Source of the DNA: Lactobacillus sp.
Lineage (GTDB): Bacteria; Bacillota; Bacilli; Lactobacillales; Lactobacillaceae
Reading direction: 5' to 3'
DNA: 64,000 nucleotides
Assembly (NCBI GenBank): GCA_022484695.1
Contig: JAKVKU010000001.1
Span: forward strand, 62,001-126,000
Shown: positions 44,219-53,013 of the stretch, one piece after another
Numbering within the stretch: position 1 is the first letter of the stretch
Layout of the letters: each line of letters starts with the position of its first letter
Program-made: the position numbers and the translations under genes
Notes under the pieces: generated by a model
Told to the model about the DNA's origin: nothing
What the model saw: the letters and a program-made list of their open reading frames with translations, nothing else
Database searches by the model: none

Positions 44219-45931
44219 ATGAAAAAATCTGCAAAAGTGAAGTACTTGGGCCTTGCAGCGGCCGCTTTATTAGCCGTTGCCCCCGTTGTTGCACCAGCAG
44301 TTTCATCTGTTGCAACCAGTAACCTCACCACGGTTCAAGCTGCTACCACCGGTATCACTGGCGACTTCAATGTTAAAGCCGACAAACTTTCAGTAAAAAG
44401 TAACGCGCCATATTACAAGGACAGCGCTACTTCTGAAACGGTTGGTAAAAACGTTGCAGGCACAAGTTTAACTGCCACCAAGGTACATATTGAAAACGGC
44501 CAAGTCAGCGCTTATGGCGATAAGACTGGTTGGGTCAGTGTTTATGACATTGCCTCTTCCCAAAATGGCACCCTCAGCTTTACCGACAAAGTCACCCTAA
44601 ACACGGCTAGTGACGATGCAGTTTGGACGGATACGTCTGACAGCTCTACTTTCAAACCCGGCGCTGGCGCTAAGTTAATCGCTAAAACTGCCACGGTGGC
44701 TTCTGACGGTACGGTCAACACAGTGACTGGGACCCAAGATAACGACCAGGGGAATTACAGCGTTGCCGCCAGTGATCTATCCGTTGAACCCGCTGCCGAA
44801 ACTTTGAAAGAAGACACCAACATTGTTAGTGACCAAACTTCCATCAAAGCTAATTCTTATGAAGGCGCGCAGATTTATGCAGACAAGGGGACAACTAAGG
44901 CCCTTGATGGCAAGACTATTTCTTACAACAAGGCCACAACTATCCAAGCCTATGTTCGAGATACAACCAACAACAACACCATCGTCGCTTACAAGATCGG
45001 CGACGGCCAATATGTTAAAGCTGACGCTGTAACTGCGGCTGGCTTAGACTTGAGTGAAGTCATTGCCAGTGGTAAAGTGACCACCACTAAAGATGCGACG
45101 GTCTATAAGGACAGTTCCATTACAGAAGCCAAGGATACTAAAATTGCCAAGGGTCAAGAAGTGGATTACAGCTCCATCGTCAAAACTGCCGATGGCAAAG
45201 TTTACGCTTATGGCTCAGACAAGGGTTACATCAAGGCCAGCGATGTCACCACAGCAAGCACCGGGGATACTGGTGATTTAACAATTTCTGTCTTACCTAG
45301 TGGCACAACTGTTAATTCCAGCAACAAGGCTGTAACGGTTTATACCGATGCCGCTACCACCAAGGCTTCTGGGACCAAACTGGATACGCAATATGATATC
45401 TGGGATGTGACCCGTACTGCTAAGGATAAGAGTGGCAAAGTCGTCGCTTACGACTTGGGCAATAGCCAATGGGTCAAGGCTGGTGACGTCACAACTGATG
45501 CCAGCACTGGCAAATTGACCACAACGCCGGTCACCGATGGCACTGCACTATATTCTGCTTATAAAGCCGCTCAAATTTACAGTGATCCTGACACCACCAA
45601 AGCTAACGGCACATTGAACACAAGCTACAACGAATGGACCGTCAACCAAGTTGCTAAGGATGCCAATGGCAATGCCGTGGCCTATGACTTAGGGTCAAAC
45701 CAATGGGTCAAGGCCTCTGACTTGGAAAAAACGGCCCCACTTTCTGGGACTTTTGACGCCAATGCCGGCACACCAATGTACGACCAATCTGGTAAAATGA
45801 CTGGGACCATTGACAACGAAGGCTTATTCCAAGTCTTTGGGGTAACTTATATCAATGGTAAACAAGCCGTCAAATTGGGCAACGACTCACAATGGGTCAT
45901 CGCCGCTTCCGGTGACTACTTCCCAGCTTAA
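44219..45931 (+). CDS. S-layer-like surface protein with SLAP-type modules
   Basis: 570 residues. A long signal peptide (starting MKKSAKVKYLGLAAAALLAV) ends near VQAATT, as in lactobacillar S-layer proteins. The mature protein has an N-terminal Thr/Ser/Lys-rich region, then repeated modules ending KIGDGQYVKADAV, YDLGNSQWVKAGDV, YDLGSNQWVKASDL and KLGNDSQWVIA. No LPXTG anchor is present, so wall attachment should be non-covalent through the modules. Strong ribosome binding site and a dedicated terminator suggest high expression. Confidence 0.82.
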   Translation: MKKSAKVKYLGLAAAALLAVAPVVAPAVSSVATSNLTTVQAATTGITGDFNVKADKLSVKSNAPYYKDSATSETVGKNVAGTSLTATKVHIENGQVSAYGDKTGWVSVYDIASSQNGTLSFTDKVTLNTASDDAVWTDTSDSSTFKPGAGAKLIAKTATVASDGTVNTVTGTQDNDQGNYSVAASDLSVEPAAETLKEDTNIVSDQTSIKANSYEGAQIYADKGTTKALDGKTISYNKATTIQAYVRDTTNNNTIVAYKIGDGQYVKADAVTAAGLDLSEVIASGKVTTTKDATVYKDSSITEAKDTKIAKGQEVDYSSIVKTADGKVYAYGSDKGYIKASDVTTASTGDTGDLTISVLPSGTTVNSSNKAVTVYTDAATTKASGTKLDTQYDIWDVTRTAKDKSGKVVAYDLGNSQWVKAGDVTTDASTGKLTTTPVTDGTALYSAYKAAQIYSDPDTTKANGTLNTSYNEWTVNQVAKDANGNAVAYDLGSNQWVKASDLEKTAPLSGTFDANAGTPMYDQSGKMTGTIDNEGLFQVFGVTYINGKQAVKLGNDSQWVIAASGDYFPA

Positions 45932-45967
45932 TGCCCTGCGTCCAACATAAATGATAAGCATTATTTT

Positions 45968-46003
45968 AGCCATGAATCCATTGGGGGATTCATGGCTTTT
46001 TTT
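45968..46003 (+). terminator. Terminator of the S-layer-like gene
   Basis: AGCCATGAATCC pairs with GGATTCATGGCT, followed by T7. Confidence 0.88.
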
Positions 46004-46031
46004 AGTTGAGATAAACTGCTCGCTCAAGGCG

Positions 46032-46084
46032 TTTGTTTGAACCAAGCTATAATCCCTATAAGTTTATAGCTTGGTTCAAACAAA
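46032..46084. repeat. Perfect 21-bp inverted repeat upstream of the Fic locus
   Basis: TTTGTTTGAACCAAGCTATAA (46032-46052; 21 bp) is the exact reverse complement of 46064-46084, with an 11-nt loop. There is no T run, so it is not a standard terminator. It may be an operator, cruciform or relic of an insertion. Confidence 0.7.
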
Positions 46085-46215
46085 GCAGCCAATCCGAATT
46101 TATCGTGAGTTGAATCATTGGCCGTTTATGGTTTTGAATTGATGACGGTACAACGTATTATTTGACGCTATAACGTTAATGTAAGATAATATAACTAAAC
46201 TAAGGGGGTCTAGAT

Positions 46216-46683
46216 ATGTCATTATCGCTTGCAACCATTATTTCTGAAAAATCTGGCAAAATTCCAAATTCCACAGTCCTTGCACAATATACCATGCTCC
46301 CACGTAGCACAGTTGAAGACGCATTGAACCGACCTATTGAACGTACTTCATTTGGCGTAGTGGTAAAACTTTTGAGAGCGGCTTCGCTATCATTAGATGA
46401 CATCGCCAATTCATATTTAATAAAAGAACTATCTCCTGAGGAAGAAGAAATAAATTTTCTTAATCAGATAAATCTTGATCAGCTTACTATTATGGGCTAT
46501 CAATTTACTTCAAAAGAAAATTTCTGGAAAGCTAGGGATAGCATTCTAACCAATATCTATGAGGGGTTTCACCCTACCGCTGATGATGCAAAACGTGCTT
46601 ATCGTCAACTTGAAGAACATATCCCAGAGAAGCAGTTAATTTCTGAATTACGCACTCAGTACTCTGAAGATAATCATGGCTGA
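46216..46683 (+). CDS. Fic antitoxin with HTH and VbhA-like inhibitory motif
   Basis: 155 residues behind AAGGGGG. Residues about 5-65 look like a helix-turn-helix that would bind DNA. Residues 112-117 read TNIYEG followed by FHPT, matching the [S/T]xxxE[G/N] inhibitory helix of Fic antitoxins such as VbhA, whose Glu blocks ATP binding in the Fic toxin. The gene overlaps the Fic gene by 8 bp. The union of a DNA-binding domain with the inhibitory helix suggests one protein that both represses the operon and neutralises the toxin. Confidence 0.72.
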   Translation: MSLSLATIISEKSGKIPNSTVLAQYTMLPRSTVEDALNRPIERTSFGVVVKLLRAASLSLDDIANSYLIKELSPEEEEINFLNQINLDQLTIMGYQFTSKENFWKARDSILTNIYEGFHPTADDAKRAYRQLEEHIPEKQLISELRTQYSEDNHG

Positions 46684-47239
46684 TTGGATCAAGGATACAC
46701 TTCAACCAAATGGGACACTGAAGAATAAGTGGGGCATCAGTGACGCTAATAAATTAAAAGCTATCGAATTCAAGCTTGTGGCATTACGACTAAGCAGCTT
46801 ACCACAGTATCCTATTACAAATATTGATGCCCTAAAGAAAATTCATGCTTATTTGTTTTCCGAACTTTATGATTGGGCAGGTACCTATCGCAATGGCGAT
46901 TTTGGGAAGGGCCACACGACTTTTCATCCCCGTCGTAGATTTGATATGGCAATATTAGACTTAAACAGTCAAATTAAACATATTAATGATACACACTACC
47001 ATTCTGATAAGGTACTTGCTTTGGACTTAGCGCGCCTGCTCTTGGATATAAATATGTTCCATCCTTTTAGAGAAGGGAATGGTAGAGCCCAAAGAGCCTT
47101 CATTGTCATGCTTGCATCGCAAAAGGGCAAACACCTTGTCCTTGCGCGCTCAGGTCCCACTTACCGAGCATATATGTCAGCTTCTATTAAAGATAATACT
47201 GAATCAATGGCAAAACTCTTATATCAAGCCATGCTATAA
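46676..47239 (+). CDS. Fic-family AMP transferase toxin
   Basis: 187 residues. The Fic motif HPFREGNGRAQR (129-140) contains the catalytic His and the ATP-binding residues; the final Ala-Gln differ from the commoner TxR. The flap region lies around FGKGHTTFHPRR. Fic enzymes AMPylate targets such as gyrase or topoisomerase IV in toxin-antitoxin pairs. It overlaps its antitoxin by 8 bp and is followed 33 bp later by a histidinol phosphatase gene. Confidence 0.88.
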   Translation: MADWIKDTLQPNGTLKNKWGISDANKLKAIEFKLVALRLSSLPQYPITNIDALKKIHAYLFSELYDWAGTYRNGDFGKGHTTFHPRRRFDMAILDLNSQIKHINDTHYHSDKVLALDLARLLLDINMFHPFREGNGRAQRAFIVMLASQKGKHLVLARSGPTYRAYMSASIKDNTESMAKLLYQAML

Positions 47240-47272
47240 TGGCGGTATCACACCAATTGGAGGTTTTAATTC

Positions 47273-48118
47273 ATGGTCAAAAAAGATGGACATTCCCATA
47301 CCGAATTTTGTCCCCACGGTTCTGGAGACTCGGTGGAACTGATGATTCAAAAAGCTATCAAGCTGGGCTTTAAGGAATATAGCATTACTGAACACGCTCC
47401 CTTGCCCCCAGAATTTCGTCAGGACTATCAAGGCTACGCCAGCGGCTTTGACGAAGCCTCAATGGCCCTGTCAGATTTACCAGCTTATTTCAAGACCTGC
47501 CGGGCTCTGCAAGCCAAGTATGCCAGCCAACTTAAGATCAATATTGGCTTTGAATTGGACTTCTTACCCTCCCAGTTAGCCTGGACTCGGGATTTTTGGC
47601 AAGAATATGGGCCCCAAACTTCGGATAATGTGTTGTCCATCCACTTTTTAAAGGGTCTCGACCATAAGTATTGGTGCGTGGACAATACGCCCACGGAAAT
47701 GGCCCAGGGCCTGTTGCCAGAAGCAGCGGGTAATGCCCAGCGGCTCTATGGTGAATACATCGACGCCTTAAAAGTTGCCGTGACCACCGATCTGGGACCC
47801 AATGCCCCCAAGCGCTTGGGTCATATCACCTTGATCAAAAAGTTCCAAGATTACTTTCAACTCCCGGCGAAATTTGACGCCGCTAATTTAGCAAAGGTCA
47901 AAGAACTCCTCACCCTAGTCAAAGCCAATCACTTTGAATTGGACATGAATACAGCGGGTCTTTACAAATCCTATTGCAATGAGACTTATCCTTATCCTGA
48001 AATCAGCCAACTGGCTAAAAGCATGGGCATCCCCCTCGTCTATGGCTCCGACGCCCATAGCATCGCCGCCATCGGTCAAGGCTATCATCAAGTGGCGGAT
48101 ATGGTGGCCAGCAAGTAA
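47273..48118 (+). CDS. hisJ: Histidinol phosphatase, PHP family
   Basis: 281 residues. The metal-binding PHP motifs are KKDGHSHTEFCPHG at the start, ITEHAP, GFELDFLP, and the C-terminal YGSDAHS. This type removes phosphate from histidinol phosphate in Firmicutes histidine synthesis. It lies about 14 kb from hisZ-hisG at the right edge, with accessory genes between, so the histidine locus may have been split. GGAGG precedes the ATG. Confidence 0.87.
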   Translation: MVKKDGHSHTEFCPHGSGDSVELMIQKAIKLGFKEYSITEHAPLPPEFRQDYQGYASGFDEASMALSDLPAYFKTCRALQAKYASQLKINIGFELDFLPSQLAWTRDFWQEYGPQTSDNVLSIHFLKGLDHKYWCVDNTPTEMAQGLLPEAAGNAQRLYGEYIDALKVAVTTDLGPNAPKRLGHITLIKKFQDYFQLPAKFDAANLAKVKELLTLVKANHFELDMNTAGLYKSYCNETYPYPEISQLAKSMGIPLVYGSDAHSIAAIGQGYHQVADMVASK

Positions 48119-48255
48119 ACGCCAAATTGCTTGTTTAGGATTTCACACCTTGCATCCCCGGCCAATCTGTGGCACAATCAGTATCAAGCAATCTGTGGAA
48201 GCAGTGCGCCAAAAAATAACGCATGTCCGTGAGCATGCATTTGGAGGCCAATATT

Positions 48256-49509
48256 ATGGAATCATACAACACTAAAAGTACCAATCTAACCCGCAATCAG
48301 AAACGGACCATTGTTTCGACTAGTGCGGGTTTTGCTTTGGAAAACATGGACGTCATCTTCTTATCTTTTGCCCTAGCCCCAATTATCGCCACTTTACATA
48401 TCAGTGGCGCCCAGGCAGGTTTAATCTCTTCCATCACCAACTTAGGCATGTTAGTTGGTGGGGTTATTTTTGGATTACTCGGTGATCGTATCGGACGGGT
48501 CAAGACCTTCTCCCATACGATCTTTATTTTTGCCTTCGCCACTGCCGCCATGTTCTTCGCCCAAAACATCTGGACCATTTATATCCTGCGTTTCATCGCC
48601 GGTATCGGTGCCGGTGGGGAGTACGGCGTTGGCATCACCTTGATCGCTGAGAATTTTAAAAAACAACATGTGGGGCGCATGACCAGTGTGGCAGCCATTG
48701 GCGGCCAAGTAGGAGCTATTTTTGCGGCAGTCCTCGCTTCCCTGATTATTCCTAGCTTCGGTTGGAATTTCTTATTTTTAGTCGGTTTAGTGCCCGTTAT
48801 CCTTGCCTTCATCGTTCGGCGCCATCTTCAAGAAAGTCCCGTCTTCTTGGCAAGTCGGCAAACACCAGAAGCTAAACAAAAAATCAGCTTAGGTCAATTG
48901 TTCACCAGCAAAAAACAAACTTATCAAACCATCGCCTTGATGTTCATGGTCGTGGTCCAAATTGCCGGCTACTTCGGCTTGATGAACTGGTTGCCAACCA
49001 TCATGCAAAAACAATTAGGCATCACCGTATCTGGGTCTTCTATCTGGATGATCGCCACAATCGTGGGGATGTCCATTGGCATGATGACCTTCGGCAGTAT
49101 CTTGGATTACTTAGGCCCACGGATGGCCTACACTATCTTCTTGTTAGGATCAGCCGTTTCTGTCTTCTTGATCACCTTGACCTTTAACGAACTCACCTTG
49201 ATCATCGCCGGGGCCATCTTAGGCTTCTTCTCCAACGGGATGTTCGGCGGTTATGGGGCCATTATTTCCCGCTTATATCCCACCCACATTCGGGCCACAG
49301 CTAACAACCTTATCGTTAACGTTGGCCGGGCCATCGGCGGCTTTTCTTCAGTGGTCATCGGCTTTTTGATGGACCACTACAACCTCATCACAACCATGAG
49401 TTTCCTAGCCGTCCTCTACGTCCTCAGCTTCATCGTCATGCTCTCCATCCCCGCCCTGCGGACTCTGAACATGCGCCATGCCGGTACTGACGAAGAAGAC
49501 GCTGCGTAA
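48256..49509 (+). CDS. Major facilitator superfamily transporter
   Basis: 417 residues, 12 helices. ATG 48256 follows GGAGG at 8 nt. The typical motif A GLLGDRIGRVKTF lies between helices 2 and 3 and RFIAGIGAGGEYGVG in helix 4, as in the sugar- and aromatic-acid-proton symporter branches. Substrate unknown; no catabolic genes adjacent. Confidence 0.85.
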   Translation: MESYNTKSTNLTRNQKRTIVSTSAGFALENMDVIFLSFALAPIIATLHISGAQAGLISSITNLGMLVGGVIFGLLGDRIGRVKTFSHTIFIFAFATAAMFFAQNIWTIYILRFIAGIGAGGEYGVGITLIAENFKKQHVGRMTSVAAIGGQVGAIFAAVLASLIIPSFGWNFLFLVGLVPVILAFIVRRHLQESPVFLASRQTPEAKQKISLGQLFTSKKQTYQTIALMFMVVVQIAGYFGLMNWLPTIMQKQLGITVSGSSIWMIATIVGMSIGMMTFGSILDYLGPRMAYTIFLLGSAVSVFLITLTFNELTLIIAGAILGFFSNGMFGGYGAIISRLYPTHIRATANNLIVNVGRAIGGFSSVVIGFLMDHYNLITTMSFLAVLYVLSFIVMLSIPALRTLNMRHAGTDEEDAA

Positions 49510-49564
49510 TTGCATAAATCCTGAAAACACGCTAAATAAATTCGGCCATTATAAATGGCCAATC

Positions 49565-49608
49565 ACCCCCGGTGTCAAAGCAAGACTTTGGTACTGGGGG
49601 TATTTTTT
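49565..49608 (+). terminator. Terminator of the MFS gene
   Basis: ACCCCCGGTGTCAAAG pairs with CTTTGGTACTGGGGGT, followed by T6. Confidence 0.8.
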
Positions 49609-49749
49609 ATGGTTTATGGTTGAACTCGAAACCATTAATATTAGAAGCTTTAACAAATGTGATAATTTGATACAAAACAGCCCCATTTGTGTACATATGT
49701 ATGCAAATTGAGGCCAATATGATATAATTCATGCAAGGAGTTGATAACT

Positions 49750-50043
49750 ATGGCTACCATAAGAATTGATGATAATTTAAAAAAAGCAGCTGATGAGATG
49801 TTTGGCGAAGTTGGTATGACTACGAACAGTGCTGTTAAAATCTTCTTAACACGTTTTGTAACTAGTGGTAAGTTTCCATTTGCTATCGAAGTCCCTGAAG
49901 AGCAACCTAATGCTGAAACGCTCGCGGCATTTGAAGAAACAAAACAGATCGTTGCTAAGGGCAACACTGACCACAAAGAAAGTCTAAGCGATTATCAAAA
50001 ACGAATGCGTTCCGAGCATAAAAACTCGGTTACCCATGCTTGA
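49750..50043 (+). CDS. DinJ-family antitoxin
   Basis: 97 residues with the ribbon-helix-helix ATIRIDDNLKKAADEMFGEVGMTTNSAVKIFLTRFV. AAGGAG precedes ATG 49750. Its stop overlaps the YafQ-type toxin start by 4 bp (TTGA), a typical type II pair in which DinJ binds the toxin and the promoter. Confidence 0.9.
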   Translation: MATIRIDDNLKKAADEMFGEVGMTTNSAVKIFLTRFVTSGKFPFAIEVPEEQPNAETLAAFEETKQIVAKGNTDHKESLSDYQKRMRSEHKNSVTHA

Positions 50044-50327
50044 GTTTGCGACCACTCACCGCTTTTGACAAAGACTACAAGCGCTTGTTACGCCGGCACG
50101 CCAAAATGGCTTTATTGGACGACGCTATGACATTATTAGTCGATGAGAAACAATTGTCAAAAGACTATCGCTTGCATTCGTTACAACCCACCAATAGAGT
50201 CCCGAAACGTTGGGAAATTCACCTTGGTGGTCCAAACAGTGATTGGTTACTAATCTATTACTATGATTTCGAAGAACGACTAATCGTTTTTGAACGTACA
50301 GGCAGCCATTCTGACTTATTCAAATAA
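50040..50327 (+). CDS. YafQ-family mRNA-cleaving toxin
   Basis: 95 residues of the RelE/YafQ fold, starting at TTG overlapping the antitoxin stop. The family pattern is present: FDKDYKRLLRRH, YRLHSLQPTN, WEIHLGG, DWLLIYYYD and TGSHSDLF, with the His residues used for ribosome-dependent mRNA cleavage. Downstream lies a TnpB element. Confidence 0.88.
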   Translation: MSLRPLTAFDKDYKRLLRRHAKMALLDDAMTLLVDEKQLSKDYRLHSLQPTNRVPKRWEIHLGGPNSDWLLIYYYDFEERLIVFERTGSHSDLFK

Positions 50328-50390
50328 GTAGGAATGTAAACAATAATAAGAGCTGAAGTCTTTGCAAGACAACTAATTCACGAAAATATC

Positions 50391-50430
50391 GGAAAGGAAG
50401 CACGGGATTTCAATCCCGTGAGGAATTCCG
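50391..50430 (+). repeat. IS200/IS605-like end hairpin upstream of tnpB
   Basis: CACGGGATT and AATCCCGTG form a hairpin inside CGGAA...TTCCG, followed by GAGGAATTCCG. Subterminal hairpins of this kind mark ends of IS200/IS605 elements. It may be the left end of this element or the right end of a lost neighbour. Confidence 0.5.
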
Positions 50431-50543
50431 ATTGAGTTTGAAGAACTCAAATGATTTATAAATATGTACCTATTTTGAGCACGATTCTTTCTTTGTAGTT
50501 ATTAGATAAGTTATAATAACTATAAGAGGAAGGAGCGAACAAA

Positions 50544-51788
50544 ATGCTGTTAAGTCTAACGGTCAAAGCTAAACTTAAACTAGATAACGCTACTGATGCG
50601 GCTAAATTTCAGGAGACCAGTGAACAATATCGCTCAGCCTGCAATCATGTTGCTGAGTACATTTTCAACAACAATTTTGAGCTAAGTGCTATCAAGATTC
50701 AGAAAAAGCTTTATCCAGACTTACGGCAACGCTTTGGGCTGAAATCACAGCTGGCTATTTCCGCGATCAAAACGACGGTTGCCCGTTATAAAACTGTTCA
50801 GACACAGCTGCGACGCAAACCCATGGCCTATCCCACTGGCAAGAAAGGTAAAAAGGGCAAAGAAATTTATTTAAAAGTCCCCAGAGACCTGCATTGGCTT
50901 TGGAAACCAATCCGTTTCCAGCGTCCGCAAGCTGACTTAGTTCGTAATCGGGATTGGTCTATCGTCGCAAACGGTGAAAAGTTGTCCATCAATACACTTC
51001 AAGGCCGGGTGAAAGCCCGCTTTGTATTAAAAACTGGCTTTGAACAGTATCTGGATGGTACTTGGGAGTTTGGCGGTGCGAAACTAATCAAATCTGGGAC
51101 CAATTGGTTCTTACACATTGCGGTCAATAAAGAATTCCCTGAATTGACCCGTACTGATATGCAACACGTTGTGGGACTTGACCGGGGGATCCGGCAACTA
51201 GTCACCGCCTATGATGATCAGGGAAAAACAACGTTTTTCAATGGTCAAACCATCAATCGTAAACGACGCCACTATAAAGCTCTGCGGACTAGTCTGCAAA
51301 AACACAATACCAGAAATTCCAAACGACGTATCCGGCAAATTGGCAATAAAGAGAACCGCTGGATGACTGATCTCAACCATCAGCTGTCTAAGACACTTGT
51401 TACGAAGTACGGACCAAATACCTTGTTTGTTTTAGAAGATCTGGTCAATGTTCGTTTTGCCACGGAAAAGACGGTCAAAGATAAACGTTATGAAAAAGTA
51501 TCTTGGGCATTTTATCAGCTGGCACAGCTGCTAACTTACAAAGCTATCCAAGCAGGTACTGCAGTTATCACGGTTAGTGCAGCTTATACCAGTCAGCACT
51601 GTCCTCACTGTGGTGAGATCAAGAAGACGAATCGCAACCACCAACTGCATACCTACCAATGTTCAAATTGCGGTTACCAATCAAATGATGACCGTGTCGG
51701 TGCCATGAACATTCAATACCTAGGTATCCAATATGTTGATGGCGTGAAAAAGCCCAAATTCAAAAAGAAAAAAAGTGCGAACGGGTAA
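50544..51788 (+). CDS. tnpB: TnpB RNA-guided endonuclease (IS200/IS605 OrfB)
   Basis: 414 residues with a split RuvC domain: D213 in VGLDRGIR, E299 in FVLEDL and D383 in NDDRVGAMN. The zinc finger is CPHCG (353-357) and CSNCG (373-377). The catalytic set is complete, so it should be active. TnpB uses an RNA made from the element's right end to cut target DNA. No TnpA transposase is present, so mobility would need help in trans. AAGGAG precedes the ATG. Closest to the OrfB-only (IS1341-like) class. Confidence 0.92.
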   Translation: MLLSLTVKAKLKLDNATDAAKFQETSEQYRSACNHVAEYIFNNNFELSAIKIQKKLYPDLRQRFGLKSQLAISAIKTTVARYKTVQTQLRRKPMAYPTGKKGKKGKEIYLKVPRDLHWLWKPIRFQRPQADLVRNRDWSIVANGEKLSINTLQGRVKARFVLKTGFEQYLDGTWEFGGAKLIKSGTNWFLHIAVNKEFPELTRTDMQHVVGLDRGIRQLVTAYDDQGKTTFFNGQTINRKRRHYKALRTSLQKHNTRNSKRRIRQIGNKENRWMTDLNHQLSKTLVTKYGPNTLFVLEDLVNVRFATEKTVKDKRYEKVSWAFYQLAQLLTYKAIQAGTAVITVSAAYTSQHCPHCGEIKKTNRNHQLHTYQCSNCGYQSNDDRVGAMNIQYLGIQYVDGVKKPKFKKKKSANG

Positions 51789-52022
51789 ACCTGTTCAATT
51801 GCCGGTGAAGTCGATCATCGGGCTGTTGGGACCCTTAGATAAGTAAGGCCAAGCAGTAAGTAACACCAACACAGCGCGTGCTTATCACACGCAAACTACG
51901 TGGGAGACCGGAAGGTTGTTAGACCACATAGCGTTAGGCGTAAGTCTAAAGGTATCTATTCAGATACCCTCGCCACTTGGTGGTGAGAGACAAGCTCGGT
52001 ACTTTAGTGCCGAGAATCATTG
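51750..52022 (+). ncRNA. Predicted reRNA (omega-RNA) at the right end of the TnpB element
   Basis: The non-coding 3' flank of tnpB is rich in hairpins, including GATACC pairs near 51945-51968, CCACTTGGTGG at 51974-51984 and CTCGGTACTTTAGTGCCGAG at 51995-52014. In TnpB systems the guide RNA overlaps the 3' end of the gene and ends in the flanking DNA, so the guide would begin near 52015-52022. Exact ends are inferred. Confidence 0.55.
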
Positions 52023-52139
52023 ACTAGTACTCACCAATTTTTAAGGAGTATCCGAGCTATTTTGAGAGGTTGGCAATAAATCTGTTTATTATAAACCGAC
52101 TATAATTTAATGCTTTACGTAACCTAAATAATTTATCCC

Positions 52140-52216
52140 GGCATCTACATTGATAACTGGCACCTGTCTTCTAGACCAGTGCGACACCGTTACATCAATG
52201 AGATGCCATTTTTGGC
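52140..52216 (+). terminator. Long imperfect hairpin with T run
   Basis: GGCATCT plus ATTGAT pair with ATCAAT plus AGATGCC, enclosing GCAC-GTCT/AGAC-GTGC, followed by ATTTTTGG. It may terminate a short RNA started at TATAAT (52101-52106) or transcription from the TnpB element. Confidence 0.45.
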
Positions 52217-52302
52217 CTAAAAATATATTTACTTGAATCAAAAACCAACATGATACAATTCAAGTAACAACAGTAATAACAATTTTTGGGAGGTTGATCA
52301 AA

Positions 52303-53013
52303 ATGAAGCTGCGAAAATTACTGCTTGGCCTAGCCGCTACCTTGGGCTTATTGGGACTATTGGCTGTCAGTACCACCCCTGCGGCTGCCGCTGGGAAGGT
52401 CGACCCAGCTCGTGTTACTGTTTATTCAGGCTACCAAGCGCTCAAAATTTATGGAGATCCAGAATGTACAACGCTCACTGGCAAGACCCTTGATACCCAG
52501 CTGGAAGTTTGGCAAACTTTTAAGATGTATTATGCCCAAGAACCCTATCTGAGCCCAGCATCCTATGATCTGGGAGGTGGCCAATGGGTCAAAGCTTCTG
52601 AAGTATCCGTAATTTGGGAGAATAAAGATACATTTTTGGAAGCGTATTCAGGTTATAAAGCTATTCCCGTATGCAGCACGCCTAGTTTTACCAAACAAAT
52701 TACAACGCTGGCTGAATCGGTGACCGATTGGAAAATCACCAGATACACCACCTACTTTGATGGCTATACTGCTCTGAATTTAGGCCATAATCAATGGATT
52801 AAGTATGCGGATATCATCCCCATCTCTGCAAAGATCAATCTGGCGGCTGGGTCTGCTTTGTTCAATGCAAACGGTGTATATACCAGGCCCATCACTATGT
52901 CCAGTGAATACCGCGTTTTTGAGGCACGCCGCATAAACAACACCCTGTACCTTAGACTTGGCAATGATAATCAATGGCTGCAATACGACCCAATCTGGAG
53001 GGATTCACTATGA
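52303..53013 (+). CDS. Secreted LGxxQWV-module protein
   Basis: 236 residues. ATG 52303 follows GGGAGG at 9 nt. A signal peptide (MKLRKLLLGLAATLGLLG) ends near AAAAGKV. Three modules follow, ending YDLGGGQWVKASEV, NLGHNQWIKYADI and RLGNDNQWLQYD. It overlaps the next gene by 4 bp. It is the close paralogue of the 59192 protein (both share VYSGY, LKIY and DPECT). Confidence 0.78.
   Translation: MKLRKLLLGLAATLGLLGLLAVSTTPAAAAGKVDPARVTVYSGYQALKIYGDPECTTLTGKTLDTQLEVWQTFKMYYAQEPYLSPASYDLGGGQWVKASEVSVIWENKDTFLEAYSGYKAIPVCSTPSFTKQITTLAESVTDWKITRYTTYFDGYTALNLGHNQWIKYADIIPISAKINLAAGSALFNANGVYTRPITMSSEYRVFEARRINNTLYLRLGNDNQWLQYDPIWRDSL

Noticed and set aside
44219-45931. Sortase-anchored protein
   Set aside because: No LPXTG motif or hydrophobic C-terminal anchor is present.
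48165-48200. Direct repeat AATCTGTGG twice before the MFS gene
   Set aside because: Only 9 bp and without further structure; likely chance.
50391-52022. CRISPR repeats near tnpB
   Set aside because: The hairpins are single and differ from one another; there are no regularly spaced repeats.
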